From a bacterium (lineage in GTDB: Bacteria; Planctomycetota; Planctomycetia; Kolteriales; Kolteriaceae), in assembly GCA_019748235.1 (NCBI GenBank), contig JAIEPU010000090.1, positions 1-64,000 of the forward strand: 64,000 nt of DNA, written 5' to 3'. The notes under the pieces were generated by a model. It had not been told where the DNA came from and made no database searches. It saw only the letters and a program-made list of their open reading frames with translations. The position numbers were made by a program, and so were the translations under genes. Positions 36,889 through 45,255 of the stretch are shown here, one piece after another (within the stretch, counting starts at the first letter, position 1; each line of letters opens with the position of its first letter).

Positions 36889-37949
36889 TGGACCTCTTAA
36901 GACTCGGATTGAGTGCCGTTGAAAATGGAATCATCCCTGATCGGATCACAAGAATCGGCATTCGCAGACTCTGCGCCAATCATCTGAAAGCTCGTTCGTC
37001 AGCAGCTTCGATCTGCTGTGATCCTGAAGTCGAGGCATTCATCCAGTCATTGGATCATGAGCCGATCGCACCTCTCCCTCACAAAGCGAATGAGCAACAC
37101 TATGAACTTCCTTCGGAGTTCTTCGAACGTGTTCTCGGACGTCACCGAAAATATAGTTGCTGCCTCTGGCTCGACAAACCGATGACGCTTGATGAAGCAG
37201 AGGAATCGGCACTCGAAGAAACGTGTCGTCGGGCGGAAATCACAGATGGTCAACGAATCCTAGAACTGGGATGCGGCTGGGGTTCGCTGAGCCTGTGGAT
37301 GGCGGAGCATTATCCGAGCAGTCGCATCACGGCCCTTTCCAACTCCGCGACCCAACGGCGCTTCATCGAAGAGCAAATTGTCTTACGGAGACTCAACAAC
37401 CTGCGAGTCTTGACTCTTGACATGAATGACTTCGCGAATTCCTTTTAAGATCAGGATACTCACTCGTTTGATCGAATCGTTTCCGTCGAAATGTTCGAGC
37501 ATATGAGAAACTACCGTCAACTTTTGGCGGCGCTGTCTCGCCATTTAACTCCCGACGGGAAGATGTTCATTCATCTTTTCTGCCATCGGTATCTTGCCTA
37601 TCCCTTCGAATCCGAAGGAAGTGAGAATTGGATGGGACGGTACTTCTTCTCGGGGGGAATGATGCCGAGCGCAGATCTTCTCAGGCGATTCGATGAGAAT
37701 CTGCGCGTGACCAAACATTGGGTATGGAACGGCGAACACTATAAGCGAACGGCCGAGGCGTGGCTCGACAATTTCGACATGCGACAGGCTGAGATCATGC
37801 CTATTCTTCAATCGGTCTACGGAATTGAAGATGGGAGAATATGGTTTCATCGCTGGCGAATCTTCTTCCTCGCCGTTCAGGAATTATTTGGTTACTCCCA
37901 GGGGGAGGAGTGGTTCGTGTCTCACTATTTGCTCGAACCTGCTCGATAA
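36888..37949 (+). pseudogene. Second SAM-dependent (CFA/coclaurine-type) methyltransferase, interrupted by an in-frame TAA
   Basis: Residues 1-186 (36888-37448) carry the N-terminal helices and SAM motif ILELGCGWGSLSLWMAEHY; a TAA at 37446-37448 follows NDFANSF. Reading on in the same frame gives DRIVSVEMFEHMRNYRQL and the rest of the family fold to 37949, ending FGYSQGEEWFVSHYLLEPAR. The two halves join without frameshift or missing sequence, so a single base change (for example AAA, CAA or GAA to TAA) explains the break. The second half has an internal ATG at 37491 but would lack SAM motif I. It is a recent pseudogene, a read-through gene or a sequencing error. The intact copy would be ~353 residues. 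Confidence 0.85.
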
Positions 37950-37985
37950 GCATCCCGGAGATGATCGTCCTGGGAGGAGATTTGC

Positions 37986-38771
37986 ATGATCGACATCTTG
38001 TTCATCAATTTCGGTGCGATCATGCTCCTCATGACGACTCTTTGGTTGATCAGTATTCCCCTGCGCGACGTAAGCATCGTCGATCCATTTTGGGGCACCG
38101 GGTTTGTCGTTGTCGCTTGGATCTCTTTCCTCAACCGCGCTGACGACGGCTGGCGGACTTTACTGCTGGCTCTTCTGACGACAATCTGGGGTGTTCGTCT
38201 CTCGCTGTACTTGTTGTGGCGGAACTGGGGGCATGGAGAGGACCGGCGATATGTTGCCATGCGTGAGCACCGGGGTAATAACTTTTGGTGGATGAGTCTA
38301 TTCATTGTGTTTCTGCTGCAAGGAGTGATTCTCTGGTTCGTATCCCTTCCGCTTCAAGCGGCGGCCTTTCACGGTTCAAACTCTCCCACAACAGTGATCG
38401 ATATTCTGGGAATCACGGTGTGGAGTATCGGAGTGATGTTTGAAACCGTGGGGGATTGGCAGCTTGCCCGTTTCAAATCCAATCCCGCGAATAAAGGCCG
38501 AGTGATGGATCAGGGCCTTTGGCGATTCACACGCCATCCAAACTACTTCGGTGACATCTGTGTGTGGTGGGGGCTTTATTTTGTCGCCGTTGGCGGTGGA
38601 GCATGGTGGACCGTGCTTAGCCCTGTCATGATGACATTTTTTCTGATGCGAGTGTCCGGCGTCACGCTCCTGGAGAAAACAATAGTCGATCGCCGACCGG
38701 ATTACTCGGATTACATCAAACGGACGAACGCCCTGTTCCCCGGCCCGCCTCGGCCCAAAACGACCGCCTAA
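37986..38771 (+). CDS. DUF1295 family membrane protein (steroid-reductase/ICMT-like fold)
   Basis: 261 residues with six or more hydrophobic spans. Family motifs are clear: VSIVDPFWGTGFVVVAW near the N-terminus, LYLLWRNWGHGEDRRY, FKSNPANKGRVMDQGLWRFT and RHPNYFGDICVWWGLYFVAV. The fold is shared with 5-alpha-reductases and isoprenylcysteine methyltransferases that act on lipids within the membrane. It closes the rightward operon, consistent with a step in acyl-chain modification after the methyltransferase. A GGAGGAGA site lies before the ATG. The 3' end overlaps the convergent gene by 4 bp. Confidence 0.92.
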   Translation: MIDILFINFGAIMLLMTTLWLISIPLRDVSIVDPFWGTGFVVVAWISFLNRADDGWRTLLLALLTTIWGVRLSLYLLWRNWGHGEDRRYVAMREHRGNNFWWMSLFIVFLLQGVILWFVSLPLQAAAFHGSNSPTTVIDILGITVWSIGVMFETVGDWQLARFKSNPANKGRVMDQGLWRFTRHPNYFGDICVWWGLYFVAVGGGAWWTVLSPVMMTFFLMRVSGVTLLEKTIVDRRPDYSDYIKRTNALFPGPPRPKTTA

Positions 38772-39883
38772 AGTGAAATCAACGTCATCTCGGCAGACTC
38801 ATGCGATTGCCTATTCTTTGGACCTTGAAGAGTCGTCCCCTTGCGAAACGAGCTGTTCAACTTTCGCCTCGGACGCCGCGACGATGGGGTCATCTGACGA
38901 TGCAGAGCAACCTTCGCCATCACCGTTAACGCATAACAGCCTGCAACGATCGTCCACTGAATCCACGAACCGTTGGTCGCGAGTAGGATCGTGGGGAGAG
39001 CCGCAAGACTAATCGTCGTCGTGAGAGGAACAGATCCCATCGACCGGCGATCTGTAAAAACTCGGCTAAGCCGTCGGATGCTCGGACCGGGTTTGATGAT
39101 TTGTGCCAATCGAAGGAAGAGGATGACGGCGATCCCTATCACCATTCCGGCAAACCATGCGATCCGTGAAATATCAGAGAAGCTCGCCACTTGTCCGACG
39201 GGCGGATGTAACCAAAGGAGCCAAGCGGAGAGCGCGGGGATGATGAACGCCATGCTCATCAGTCGAGGAATCCATTTCGTTCGCTCCCCAATCGGGTTCG
39301 CCCAGAGTTCAATGATGGAAACGAATCCGAACAAGGTGAGCAGCCGGACCCAGACGACCATCGCTGGTTCCGTGACTGTTTGCGGATGTTGGACCGATGC
39401 GACGACACTCCAACTACCAAAGACGGTGATTGCGGTAAGGCCGAGAATCGCAAAGCCGATCCGCCAACCTTGCCGAAGCAAATTGAGCACCAGCCAACCG
39501 GCAAGGATGCAGGAGCCGATCACGAGCAAAGCGATCGCCCCGTCCGTCTCCGCGACTCCCCACCCCGCCGAGACAATCGTGAGTACGAGAAACGAGATCG
39601 ATGCCGATAAGCCGGCGACGAATGACAGCATTCGCTGCTGTACATTTTGCCTGAGAGAGGGATCTTCGACCTCACCGTAGGAACTAGCGACTCTTCCTGT
39701 CAGCTCCCAGATAACAAGGAGACCCACCAAGCCGGTCAGGGCCACCGCCATCGATCCAAACTGTGAGAGGGCCGCGGCCACCAGGCCGACCGCGGCCAAC
39801 CGCCAAATCACTTCGGCACGTCGACCGTACTGAACAAGCAACCGTCGAGGGATCATCGCGGCAAGAATACTCCTTAAAGCCAT
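38768..39883 (-). CDS. Multi-pass membrane protein of unknown function
   Basis: 371 residues with about nine hydrophobic spans (for example VIWRLAAVGLVAAALSQFG, WLVLNLLRQGWRIGFAILGL, WFAGMVIGIAVILFLRLAQI) and a basic, probably cytoplasmic C-terminus. GGGAGA precedes ATG 39883 at good spacing. No transporter or enzyme signature is visible. It is transcribed toward the lipid operon and is not part of it. Confidence 0.7.
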   Translation of the reverse strand: MALRSILAAMIPRRLLVQYGRRAEVIWRLAAVGLVAAALSQFGSMAVALTGLVGLLVIWELTGRVASSYGEVEDPSLRQNVQQRMLSFVAGLSASISFLVLTIVSAGWGVAETDGAIALLVIGSCILAGWLVLNLLRQGWRIGFAILGLTAITVFGSWSVVASVQHPQTVTEPAMVVWVRLLTLFGFVSIIELWANPIGERTKWIPRLMSMAFIIPALSAWLLWLHPPVGQVASFSDISRIAWFAGMVIGIAVILFLRLAQIIKPGPSIRRLSRVFTDRRSMGSVPLTTTISLAALPTILLATNGSWIQWTIVAGCYALTVMAKVALHRQMTPSSRRPRRKLNSSFRKGTTLQGPKNRQSHESAEMTLISL

Positions 39884-40554
39884 TTTTTAGGTCTCCCGAA
39901 GGATTCACTTTATTCGTATTCGCCGCTGCTCGGCGGACCTTGGATGGAGCCTTCACGATCACTATCGGCATTCAAAACTTGTCTTTTTCGCACAAGCTCG
40001 CCCCGATTTTGGCCTAAAAACAACGGATTTCGTGGAAAACTCCGCACGACCAATCCGCAGTTTTGTCTTGACCGATTCCAACGAACCGAACGTTTCGTGA
40101 GCCCGACTGACTTTCGGCATCGTTCACTCCCAAATGATCTGGGATGGAACGAGACAATTTCAGAGGCAGGATTTAGAAACTTGTGTTTTTCTAGGAAAAA
40201 CGAGCTATTTTGCAGGAAAGCGATTTGGTACCGCACTCGTCGTACGACACCTGTTTCCATCGAGTGTCATGATGTTGTCACTGAAATACGGCGACATCAG
40301 ACAGCATGGCGAACGGTTCATCGCCGTTCGCGAGGGGAAGAAAAAAGCACATTTTCTGCGGAAAATCCGCGATTGTGGGCATTGAATCCCCGGAAACAAA
40401 GCACTAGGATTTCGCCCATTACAGCGAATCGCGATTCTCTGTAGCACCGGAAGACGCATGTTTCCGAGGAGAATCGGGTGCTTCCGAGTCTGCAGCCCAT
40501 TTGAATCGCTCACGTGGGCCTATCGGTTTCTCATTGAAGGAGTTAATGAGCCCA
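39884..40554. other. Gene-free region upstream of the HU gene, rich in short inverted repeats
   Basis: About 670 bp without a credible gene. It contains the inverted repeat gcgga-aaa-tccgc (40358-40370), the larger palindrome listed at 40420-40443, and several loosely similar A-rich stretches. It probably holds the HU promoter and control sites. Confidence 0.5.
40420..40443. promoter_or_regulatory. 24-bp interrupted palindrome upstream of the HU gene
   Basis: tacag-c-gaatcgcgattc-t-ctgta is symmetrical apart from one position in each half, with a perfect 12-bp centre (gaatcgcgattc, 40426-40437). Size and symmetry fit an operator for a dimeric regulator about 110 bp before the HU start codon. 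It has no T-run and so does not look like a terminator. Confidence 0.55.
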
Positions 40555-40878
40555 ATGGCTAAAGCAGCTAGCTCAAAGCCTTTGACCAAGTCACAGGTCA
40601 TTGCACATCTCGCGGATGCTTCTGGTTTGACCAAGAAGCAGGTCCAGGGAGTTTTCGATGCCCTCACCGATGCGGTGAAGAGCCAACTTGGCAAGAAGGG
40701 TCCGGGCGTGTTCGTCCTTCCCGGCCTCATCAAGCTTCGCTTGGTGAAGAAGCCTCCGACAAAGGCTCGTGAAGGCATCAACCCGAAGACCGGCGAGAAG
40801 ATCATCATCAAGGCTAAGCCGGCGACCAACGTCGTTCGCGCTCGCGTCATGAAGTCTCTCAAGGACCTCGTGGTCTAA
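40555..40878 (+). CDS. HU-family DNA-binding protein (planctomycete type)
   Basis: About 107 residues. MAKAASSKPLTKSQVIAHLA is the typical opening of planctomycete HU, preceded by a GAAGGAG site; an in-frame ATG at 40546 lies too close to that site. The dimerisation half (GLTKKQVQGVFDALTDAV) and the beta-arm region (FVLPGLIKLRLVKKPPTKAR, then GINPKTGEKI) are intact and the protein is very basic. HU bends and compacts DNA in the nucleoid. It appears to be a single-gene transcript with its own terminator. Confidence 0.93.
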   Translation: MAKAASSKPLTKSQVIAHLADASGLTKKQVQGVFDALTDAVKSQLGKKGPGVFVLPGLIKLRLVKKPPTKAREGINPKTGEKIIIKAKPATNVVRARVMKSLKDLVV

Positions 40879-40978
40879 AGGCCGTCAAGGCAGCTTCGGT
40901 TGCTTTGATGGATGAGTTTGACCTCCTAGCTTGCTAGGGGTTCGAAATCGCCTTGATGACGGTTTGATATCACAACGA

Positions 40979-41021
40979 AACCGATGGCCGGCAGCGAATC
41001 GCTTGTCGGCCGTTTGGTTTT
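40979..41021 (+). terminator. Terminator of the HU gene
   Basis: aacc...ggccg pairs with cggcc...ggtt around an inner agcg-aat-cgct hairpin, followed by TTTTCTT. A second small perfect hairpin (cctagc-tt-gctagg, 40926-40939) lies between it and the stop codon. Confidence 0.75.
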
Positions 41022-41051
41022 CTTGAGTTCGAACGGAGAATGGATGTCGGA

Positions 41052-42347
41052 TTAGATGCTATCGCGCACGATCGAAGCGAGCTTGGAAAGGTTTCCGTTC
41101 CCGTCAAGCGTCCAGGGCAACTCTTTGACGACCTCCACCGCAGGATCCATTCGGCTTAGATCATACGTTGCCGTGACCGCCAGATACTCGACTCGAAGGG
41201 TGTCGATGATCCAAGTAATCCGCGCGTCCATCCATGACTTCAGGCCGGCCGTTCCGATCGCTGCGTCAATGACTTCTCGATCGCTAGGGAAATGGATCGG
41301 CACGGCGGCCGCAAGCGGGTGATTCGCGGTCAGGCAATTGATGACGGTGGATGAATAATCCATCGACGCGACGAGCCGATCGGTCGTGAAATCCGCTAGG
41401 CCGATTCCGGCTGCGTTTCCCTGAGAATGGTGCGAGAGCTCTCGCATGAAGATTCGATGCACTAACGGCCGAGTGTTCCTAACATCCCGTTCGTTCACGT
41501 CACCGCTGGGCTTTCGCCCCATCACGTTCGTGTCCGCGCCCGAGCCACTGATATCCTTGCCGATCTCATCGATGATGAGGAGATCGACCTCATCCACCGG
41601 CAGGCGGGGCATGTGCTTTTTTGCCATTTGCAAAAGTGCCGGTTCCCTGTCCAAGAACTGATGCGCCGGAACCCCCTCGATATGCGCCGTCTCATCGAGT
41701 GCATTCTCAACGATCGCTAATCCAAAACGAACCGGCGTCTTTGCGAGAACGATCGGTGCGATCGAACGAGCGAAAGGCTCCCACGGCTTCCGCACCAGAA
41801 TGCGGTGATATTCTTTCGCCCCCTCATGTTTTCCAAGGCCGATCATCATCATCTTGACAAGGCCGCTTTCGATCGTGCCCTGGAAACTGGTGTGCGGCTT
41901 GATGCGAGCGACGATACCGATGTGGTCTGCTTGCGACGCAATCCTGTCGATGTAAACAGGTCCTCCTTCCGTATGGTCGCCGATCCGAACGACTTCCATT
42001 GATGCGCGAATGGGCGCTCCAATCGTTGCCTCCGTGATGCCATAACCGGCCAAGACTTCTGTTTGTCCCTCGGCCGTTCCACCTCCGTGGCTTCCCATTG
42101 CCGGAACGATAAACGGATTGGCTCCGAGGCCCCGTAACACTTCCACGGTCGCGCGAAGAATCGTGGGGATATTGGCGATCCCGCGACTCCCGGCGGTTAA
42201 GGCGACACTCTCTCCCGGTTTGATCGTCGATCCCAGCTTCAGTCGATCGAGTTCTCGTTTCACTGCGGCGGAGATGTCCACTTCACGCGTCGAGTCGACC
42301 TTTTGGCGCACAAGTCGGAGCCCGGGCAATGGATGACGAAACGACAT
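41052..42347 (-). CDS. LarA-like (DUF2088, lactate racemase-type N-domain) protein
   Basis: 431 residues from ATG 42347, after a GGAAG site. The N-terminal half matches the LarA N-domain: VALTAGSRGIANIPTILRAT, PAMGSHGGGTAEGQ and then RIKPHTSFQGTIESGLVKMM. LarA proper is a nickel-pincer-cofactor racemase of lactate; related proteins act on other 2-hydroxyacids or are uncharacterised. The C-terminal half (VDLLIIDEIGKDISGSGADT, GLADFTTDRLVASMDY) differs from LarA and resembles an uncharacterised branch. No larBCE genes are adjacent. The family is clear; the reaction is not. Confidence 0.82.
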   Translation of the reverse strand: MSFRHPLPGLRLVRQKVDSTREVDISAAVKRELDRLKLGSTIKPGESVALTAGSRGIANIPTILRATVEVLRGLGANPFIVPAMGSHGGGTAEGQTEVLAGYGITEATIGAPIRASMEVVRIGDHTEGGPVYIDRIASQADHIGIVARIKPHTSFQGTIESGLVKMMMIGLGKHEGAKEYHRILVRKPWEPFARSIAPIVLAKTPVRFGLAIVENALDETAHIEGVPAHQFLDREPALLQMAKKHMPRLPVDEVDLLIIDEIGKDISGSGADTNVMGRKPSGDVNERDVRNTRPLVHRIFMRELSHHSQGNAAGIGLADFTTDRLVASMDYSSTVINCLTANHPLAAAVPIHFPSDREVIDAAIGTAGLKSWMDARITWIIDTLRVEYLAVTATYDLSRMDPAVEVVKELPWTLDGNGNLSKLASIVRDSI

Positions 42348-42414
42348 AGCCTGCTTCCACCATGAATCGGGTGATTGTGCGAGAAAGTAGTGACTCCCCT
42401 ACAACGCCATTCCA

Positions 42415-42684
42415 TTATGCCGTCGGGGGTGATAGCTCGCGCATGCTTTGTTGAATGAGATCTTTGGCGTCTTGCAAGGCATCGAGCGCCTCTTGGACGT
42501 CGAGTGATGCCTCGCCGGCGTGCGGACCTTTCTCGATCCGGCAATAGACTTTGTGCATCGCGATTATCGCCATCACATCCGTCAATCGATCGAGCAGAAA
42601 TGCAAGGTTTCCTCCCACCGGACCACGCATGAACCGGTAGTCGTCGAGCCGTGCTATTTCCTCCGGCGTCATCGTCACAATCAT
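42415..42684 (-). CDS. Small conserved-looking protein of unknown function
   Basis: Up to 89 residues; a GTG at 42678 is best spaced from the GAGGAGA site, with ATGs at 42684 and 42672 as alternatives. The composition is normal, with a hydrophobic helix (GGNLAFLLDRLTDVMAIIAM) and an amphipathic C-terminal helix (VQEALDALQDAKDLIQQS). It lies 67 bp upstream of the larA-like gene on the same strand and could be co-transcribed. No family is recognised. Confidence 0.6.
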   Translation of the reverse strand: MIVTMTPEEIARLDDYRFMRGPVGGNLAFLLDRLTDVMAIIAMHKVYCRIEKGPHAGEASLDVQEALDALQDAKDLIQQSMRELSPPTA

Positions 42685-42802
42685 TCTCCTCTGTCTCTGC
42701 GAATGCGATTCATTTTGATCATCTAACAGTGCACCGGCCCCATCGCTCTTCGAGGTGTCGTATGGTTTGGTAACCCTCCCGAATCACCACGGAAACGCCA
42801 CC

Positions 42803-43555
42803 ATGAGCTTTCGCGCAATGGACATTGCAGCCTCGGGCCTCACCACACAATCCGAGGCGATGGGTGTCATTTCCAACAATATCGCGAATTTACAGACGAC
42901 CGGTTTCAAGAGTTCCCGCGCCGCCTTTCAAGATCTCATGTATGCAAATTTAGGAGGCATCAGCCTCGGATCGGGAGTGGGACTCGCCGCGACACAACTC
43001 GACTTCACTCAAGGTCCCCTACAGCAAACCGGTCAACCGCTGGACGCCGCGATCTCAGGTAATGGCTTCTTTCGAGTGACGGATGCCCAAGGGAGTTCTT
43101 TCTACACGCGTGCGGGCAACTTCTCCCAGGATGGGGACGGAAATCTCGTCTTACCAAGCGGTTCACAATCCCTTCGTCTGCAGCCAGCCGTGCAAATCCC
43201 GAGCGGCGCGAACAACATCGACATCGCGGTGGACGGAACGGTGACCGGCACCTTGGGCGGAAAGTCCGTCACCTTTGGTCAGATCGAAGGGGCAAGTTTT
43301 CCGAACCCGGAAGGACTTTACCAAGTGGGTGATAACCTTTTCGCAGAGAGTGGAGCTTCGGGAGACCCAGTTCCTGGACAGTTTGGTTCTGGAATGTTGG
43401 GATCACTGACAGGGGGTTATCTGGAGGGATCGAACGTCGATCTCAGCACACAAATGGTGGATTTGATTCAAACGCAACAAGCATTTTCCGCCAGTTCCGT
43501 CGTCTTCGAAACCGCGAATAATGTGCTGAAACAAGCCCAGCAACTCAACAAATGA
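42803..43555 (+). CDS. flgG: FlgG-like flagellar basal-body rod protein
   Basis: About 250 residues from ATG 42803. The N-terminus has the rod/hook signature (MDIAASGLTTQSEAMGVISN, NIANLQTTGFKSSRAAFQDL) and the C-terminus the matching EGSNVDLSTQMVDLIQTQQA coil. Between them is the FlgG/FlgF D1 domain (AISGNGFFRVTDAQG, FYTRAGNFSQDGDG). FlgG builds the distal rod of the flagellum; FlgF is the close alternative. It stands alone, away from other flagellar genes, and upstream of a convergent HAD gene. Confidence 0.88.
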   Translation: MSFRAMDIAASGLTTQSEAMGVISNNIANLQTTGFKSSRAAFQDLMYANLGGISLGSGVGLAATQLDFTQGPLQQTGQPLDAAISGNGFFRVTDAQGSSFYTRAGNFSQDGDGNLVLPSGSQSLRLQPAVQIPSGANNIDIAVDGTVTGTLGGKSVTFGQIEGASFPNPEGLYQVGDNLFAESGASGDPVPGQFGSGMLGSLTGGYLEGSNVDLSTQMVDLIQTQQAFSASSVVFETANNVLKQAQQLNK

Positions 43556-43598
43556 GTTTTCGTTTGAAGTGAGGACGACCTGCGGTCAAGAGGGATCC

Positions 43599-43610
43599 GC
43601 CGCTTGCGGC
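43599..43610. terminator. Short GC hairpin between convergent flgG and HAD genes
   Basis: gccgc-tt-gcggc is a perfect 5-bp stem in the 68-bp convergent gap. No T-run, so terminator function is only possible. Confidence 0.35.
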
Positions 43611-43623
43611 GAGGCATGCTCGG

Positions 43624-44295
43624 TTACGAAGTGACGACCGCTGACGCGAACTGCGGATTCTCTAAACGAAACTCCGCCACGCCGAAGATCCGGAGCAGAT
43701 CGACCGGTTGCCGGGCGATATAGCGAGGTTGCTCCCCTGTCAGCACTTTTTCCGTGTGCATCCCCCACGTCACCGCGCAGGCATCGATGCGACACTTGGT
43801 AGCAGCCTTCAAGTCGCGAAGCTCATCTCCCACATAGACGACCTGCTCTCGAACGAGCTTCTCGTTTTTCAAGATCTTCCGCATGGACTTATGCTTGCCA
43901 AAGATACTGGTGTGGCTAAAGACGAAATCAAAAAGGCCCTCCGCCCCATTCGCCCGAAGGCATGCGTGGATGTTGTCCTCCGTGTTCGAGGATAAGATTC
44001 CGACGCGGAAATGCTGTGCGAGCGTTTCCACGACATCCTTGATCTCCTCGAAGAGCCTGACATTCGGCATATAGGCATGCTGCAGTCGCATGAACTCGCG
44101 ATAGAGACCAGGGAGACGCCGTAGGGGAATCTTGTGAGCTTTGAAGAAGGCCTTCGTCTTCATTTGCCGTGCAGCGTCGATATCGGTGACCGGAAGAAAT
44201 CCGAATTGACCCGCCAAGGAGTTGTAGTGGGCTAAACCTTGGTGCAAGGAGTCCGCGATCGTTCCATCGAAATCAAAGAGAATGAGTTCGTACAT
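43624..44295 (-). CDS. HAD-superfamily phosphatase, phosphoglycolate-phosphatase-like
   Basis: 223 residues with all four HAD motifs: DFDGTIADS (nucleophile Asp in motif I), GILSSNTEDNI (motif II Ser/Asn), K at SMRKILKNEK (motif III) and YVGDELRDLKAA (motif IV acidic pair). A helical C1 cap lies between motifs I and II. Family members hydrolyse phosphate monoesters such as phosphoglycolate; the substrate is unassigned. The start is the ATG at 44295; there is no operon partner. Confidence 0.88.
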   Translation of the reverse strand: MYELILFDFDGTIADSLHQGLAHYNSLAGQFGFLPVTDIDAARQMKTKAFFKAHKIPLRRLPGLYREFMRLQHAYMPNVRLFEEIKDVVETLAQHFRVGILSSNTEDNIHACLRANGAEGLFDFVFSHTSIFGKHKSMRKILKNEKLVREQVVYVGDELRDLKAATKCRIDACAVTWGMHTEKVLTGEQPRYIARQPVDLLRIFGVAEFRLENPQFASAVVTS

Positions 44296-44578
44296 TTAGC
44301 CCCGGGGCCCCTGATTACGATCGTTTTGACCAACGTACTTTACCCTCCCGGCAGCGGTAGTTTCACGAAGATTACGGAAGAATATCGGAAAGTCGCATGA
44401 CGACACCCTATTCGCAGCAGAAACCCCGTGTTTCAGCAATTCGCGCTGAAACAATCAGTCAATCTCTTCAGACTGAACGCGTGACAAAATGAAGTGACTT
44501 GAATCTGTAACAATACCTGATCAAAATACCACCCAAGAAGAGTTGCACCGGATTTGGGGTAAATTCTGAAAATTCCAC

Positions 44579-44608
44579 CTGACAAATCGCTCGGGTAAAG
44601 CGTATAAA
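44579..44608 (+). promoter_or_regulatory. Sigma-70-like promoter of the candidate small RNA
   Basis: CTGACA at 44579-44584, an 18-bp spacer, and TATAAA at 44603-44608. Expected initiation is near 44615. No coding frame follows before the hairpin ending in TTTTCTT at 44690-44696. Confidence 0.55.
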
Positions 44609-44614
44609 TCACAT

Positions 44615-44696
44615 GTCAGCTCGAGTGCCGAGAGCGACGGTTGCTAGCCGGGCTGACGAAGGCGGCAACAGCGGGCGCGTCGCTCTCGGTTTTCTT
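44615..44696 (+). ncRNA. Candidate ~80-nt structured small RNA upstream of csrA
   Basis: A 12-bp stem (ccgagagcgacg 44628-44639 with cgtcgctctcgg 44678-44689) encloses nested helices gttgc/gcaac (44640-44644 and 44665-44669) and agcc/ggct, and is followed by TTTTCTT. With the promoter-like element at 44579-44608 this forms a compact promoter-to-terminator unit without coding potential. No GGA motifs typical of CsrA-sponge RNAs are present, and no known RNA family is recognised. It could also be a terminator for a read-through transcript. Confidence 0.5.
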
Positions 44697-44925
44697 CCTC
44701 ACCGATTTAATTCTATTCGAACAATTCCCCTCAGACTTCCGACACCTTCGAATTTCAATCAGTTCCACTAATTCTTTGAAATGAATCTCCTTTTTGCATT
44801 GAGATCGATTCGTGTTTGCCGTCCCTCGTCAAACCTGTCACGTTATCCTTGACGCAGCATCCCGTTTCCCAGTAGCATCCGATCTATCAAGAAGATTCCA
44901 GCGCGCCACCATGGAGGGTTTCCTC

Positions 44926-45135
44926 ATGCTCGTCATCACGCGCAAAGTGTCCGAAGAGATCATCATCAACGACGAGATTCGCGTTCAGGTCGTCAGCATT
45001 CGCCCTGGGCGAATTCGAATTGGAATTGATGCACCGTCGTGGATGTCGGTGCAACGAGGTGAAATCGTCTCTTCAGATGATGAGAAGCAATCGATTGACC
45101 TCGGATTTGATTCGCTTGACCAAGAGGTCGCTTAA
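44926..45135 (+). CDS. csrA: Carbon storage regulator CsrA
   Basis: 69 residues from ATG 44926, 7 nt after GGAGGG. MLVITRKVSEEIIINDEIRV and the second strand set RIRIGIDAPSWMSVQRGEIV match CsrA, including the conserved Arg of the RNA-binding edge (VQRGEI in place of the usual VHRxEI). CsrA dimers bind GGA-containing hairpins in mRNA leaders and alter translation, often of motility and carbon genes. The gene is monocistronic, with a hairpin just after the stop. A 630-bp gene-free stretch upstream holds the sRNA candidate. Confidence 0.93.
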   Translation: MLVITRKVSEEIIINDEIRVQVVSIRPGRIRIGIDAPSWMSVQRGEIVSSDDEKQSIDLGFDSLDQEVA

Positions 45136-45146
45136 TCGATTTCAAC

Positions 45147-45180
45147 GCAGCCTCGCTCTTTTAAATGCTTGCGAGGCTGC
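45147..45180 (+). terminator. Terminator-like hairpin after csrA
   Basis: gcagcctcgc (45147-45156) pairs perfectly with gcgaggctgc (45171-45180) over a 14-nt loop, 12 bp after the csrA stop. The tail is C/T-rich, not a pure T-run. Confidence 0.65.
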
Positions 45181-45255
45181 TCCCCGTTCCACGACTCTTG
45201 GTTTCAACATGGAAATTTCATCCTCAACCCTGTTCATCGCTGCAACAATCATGTC

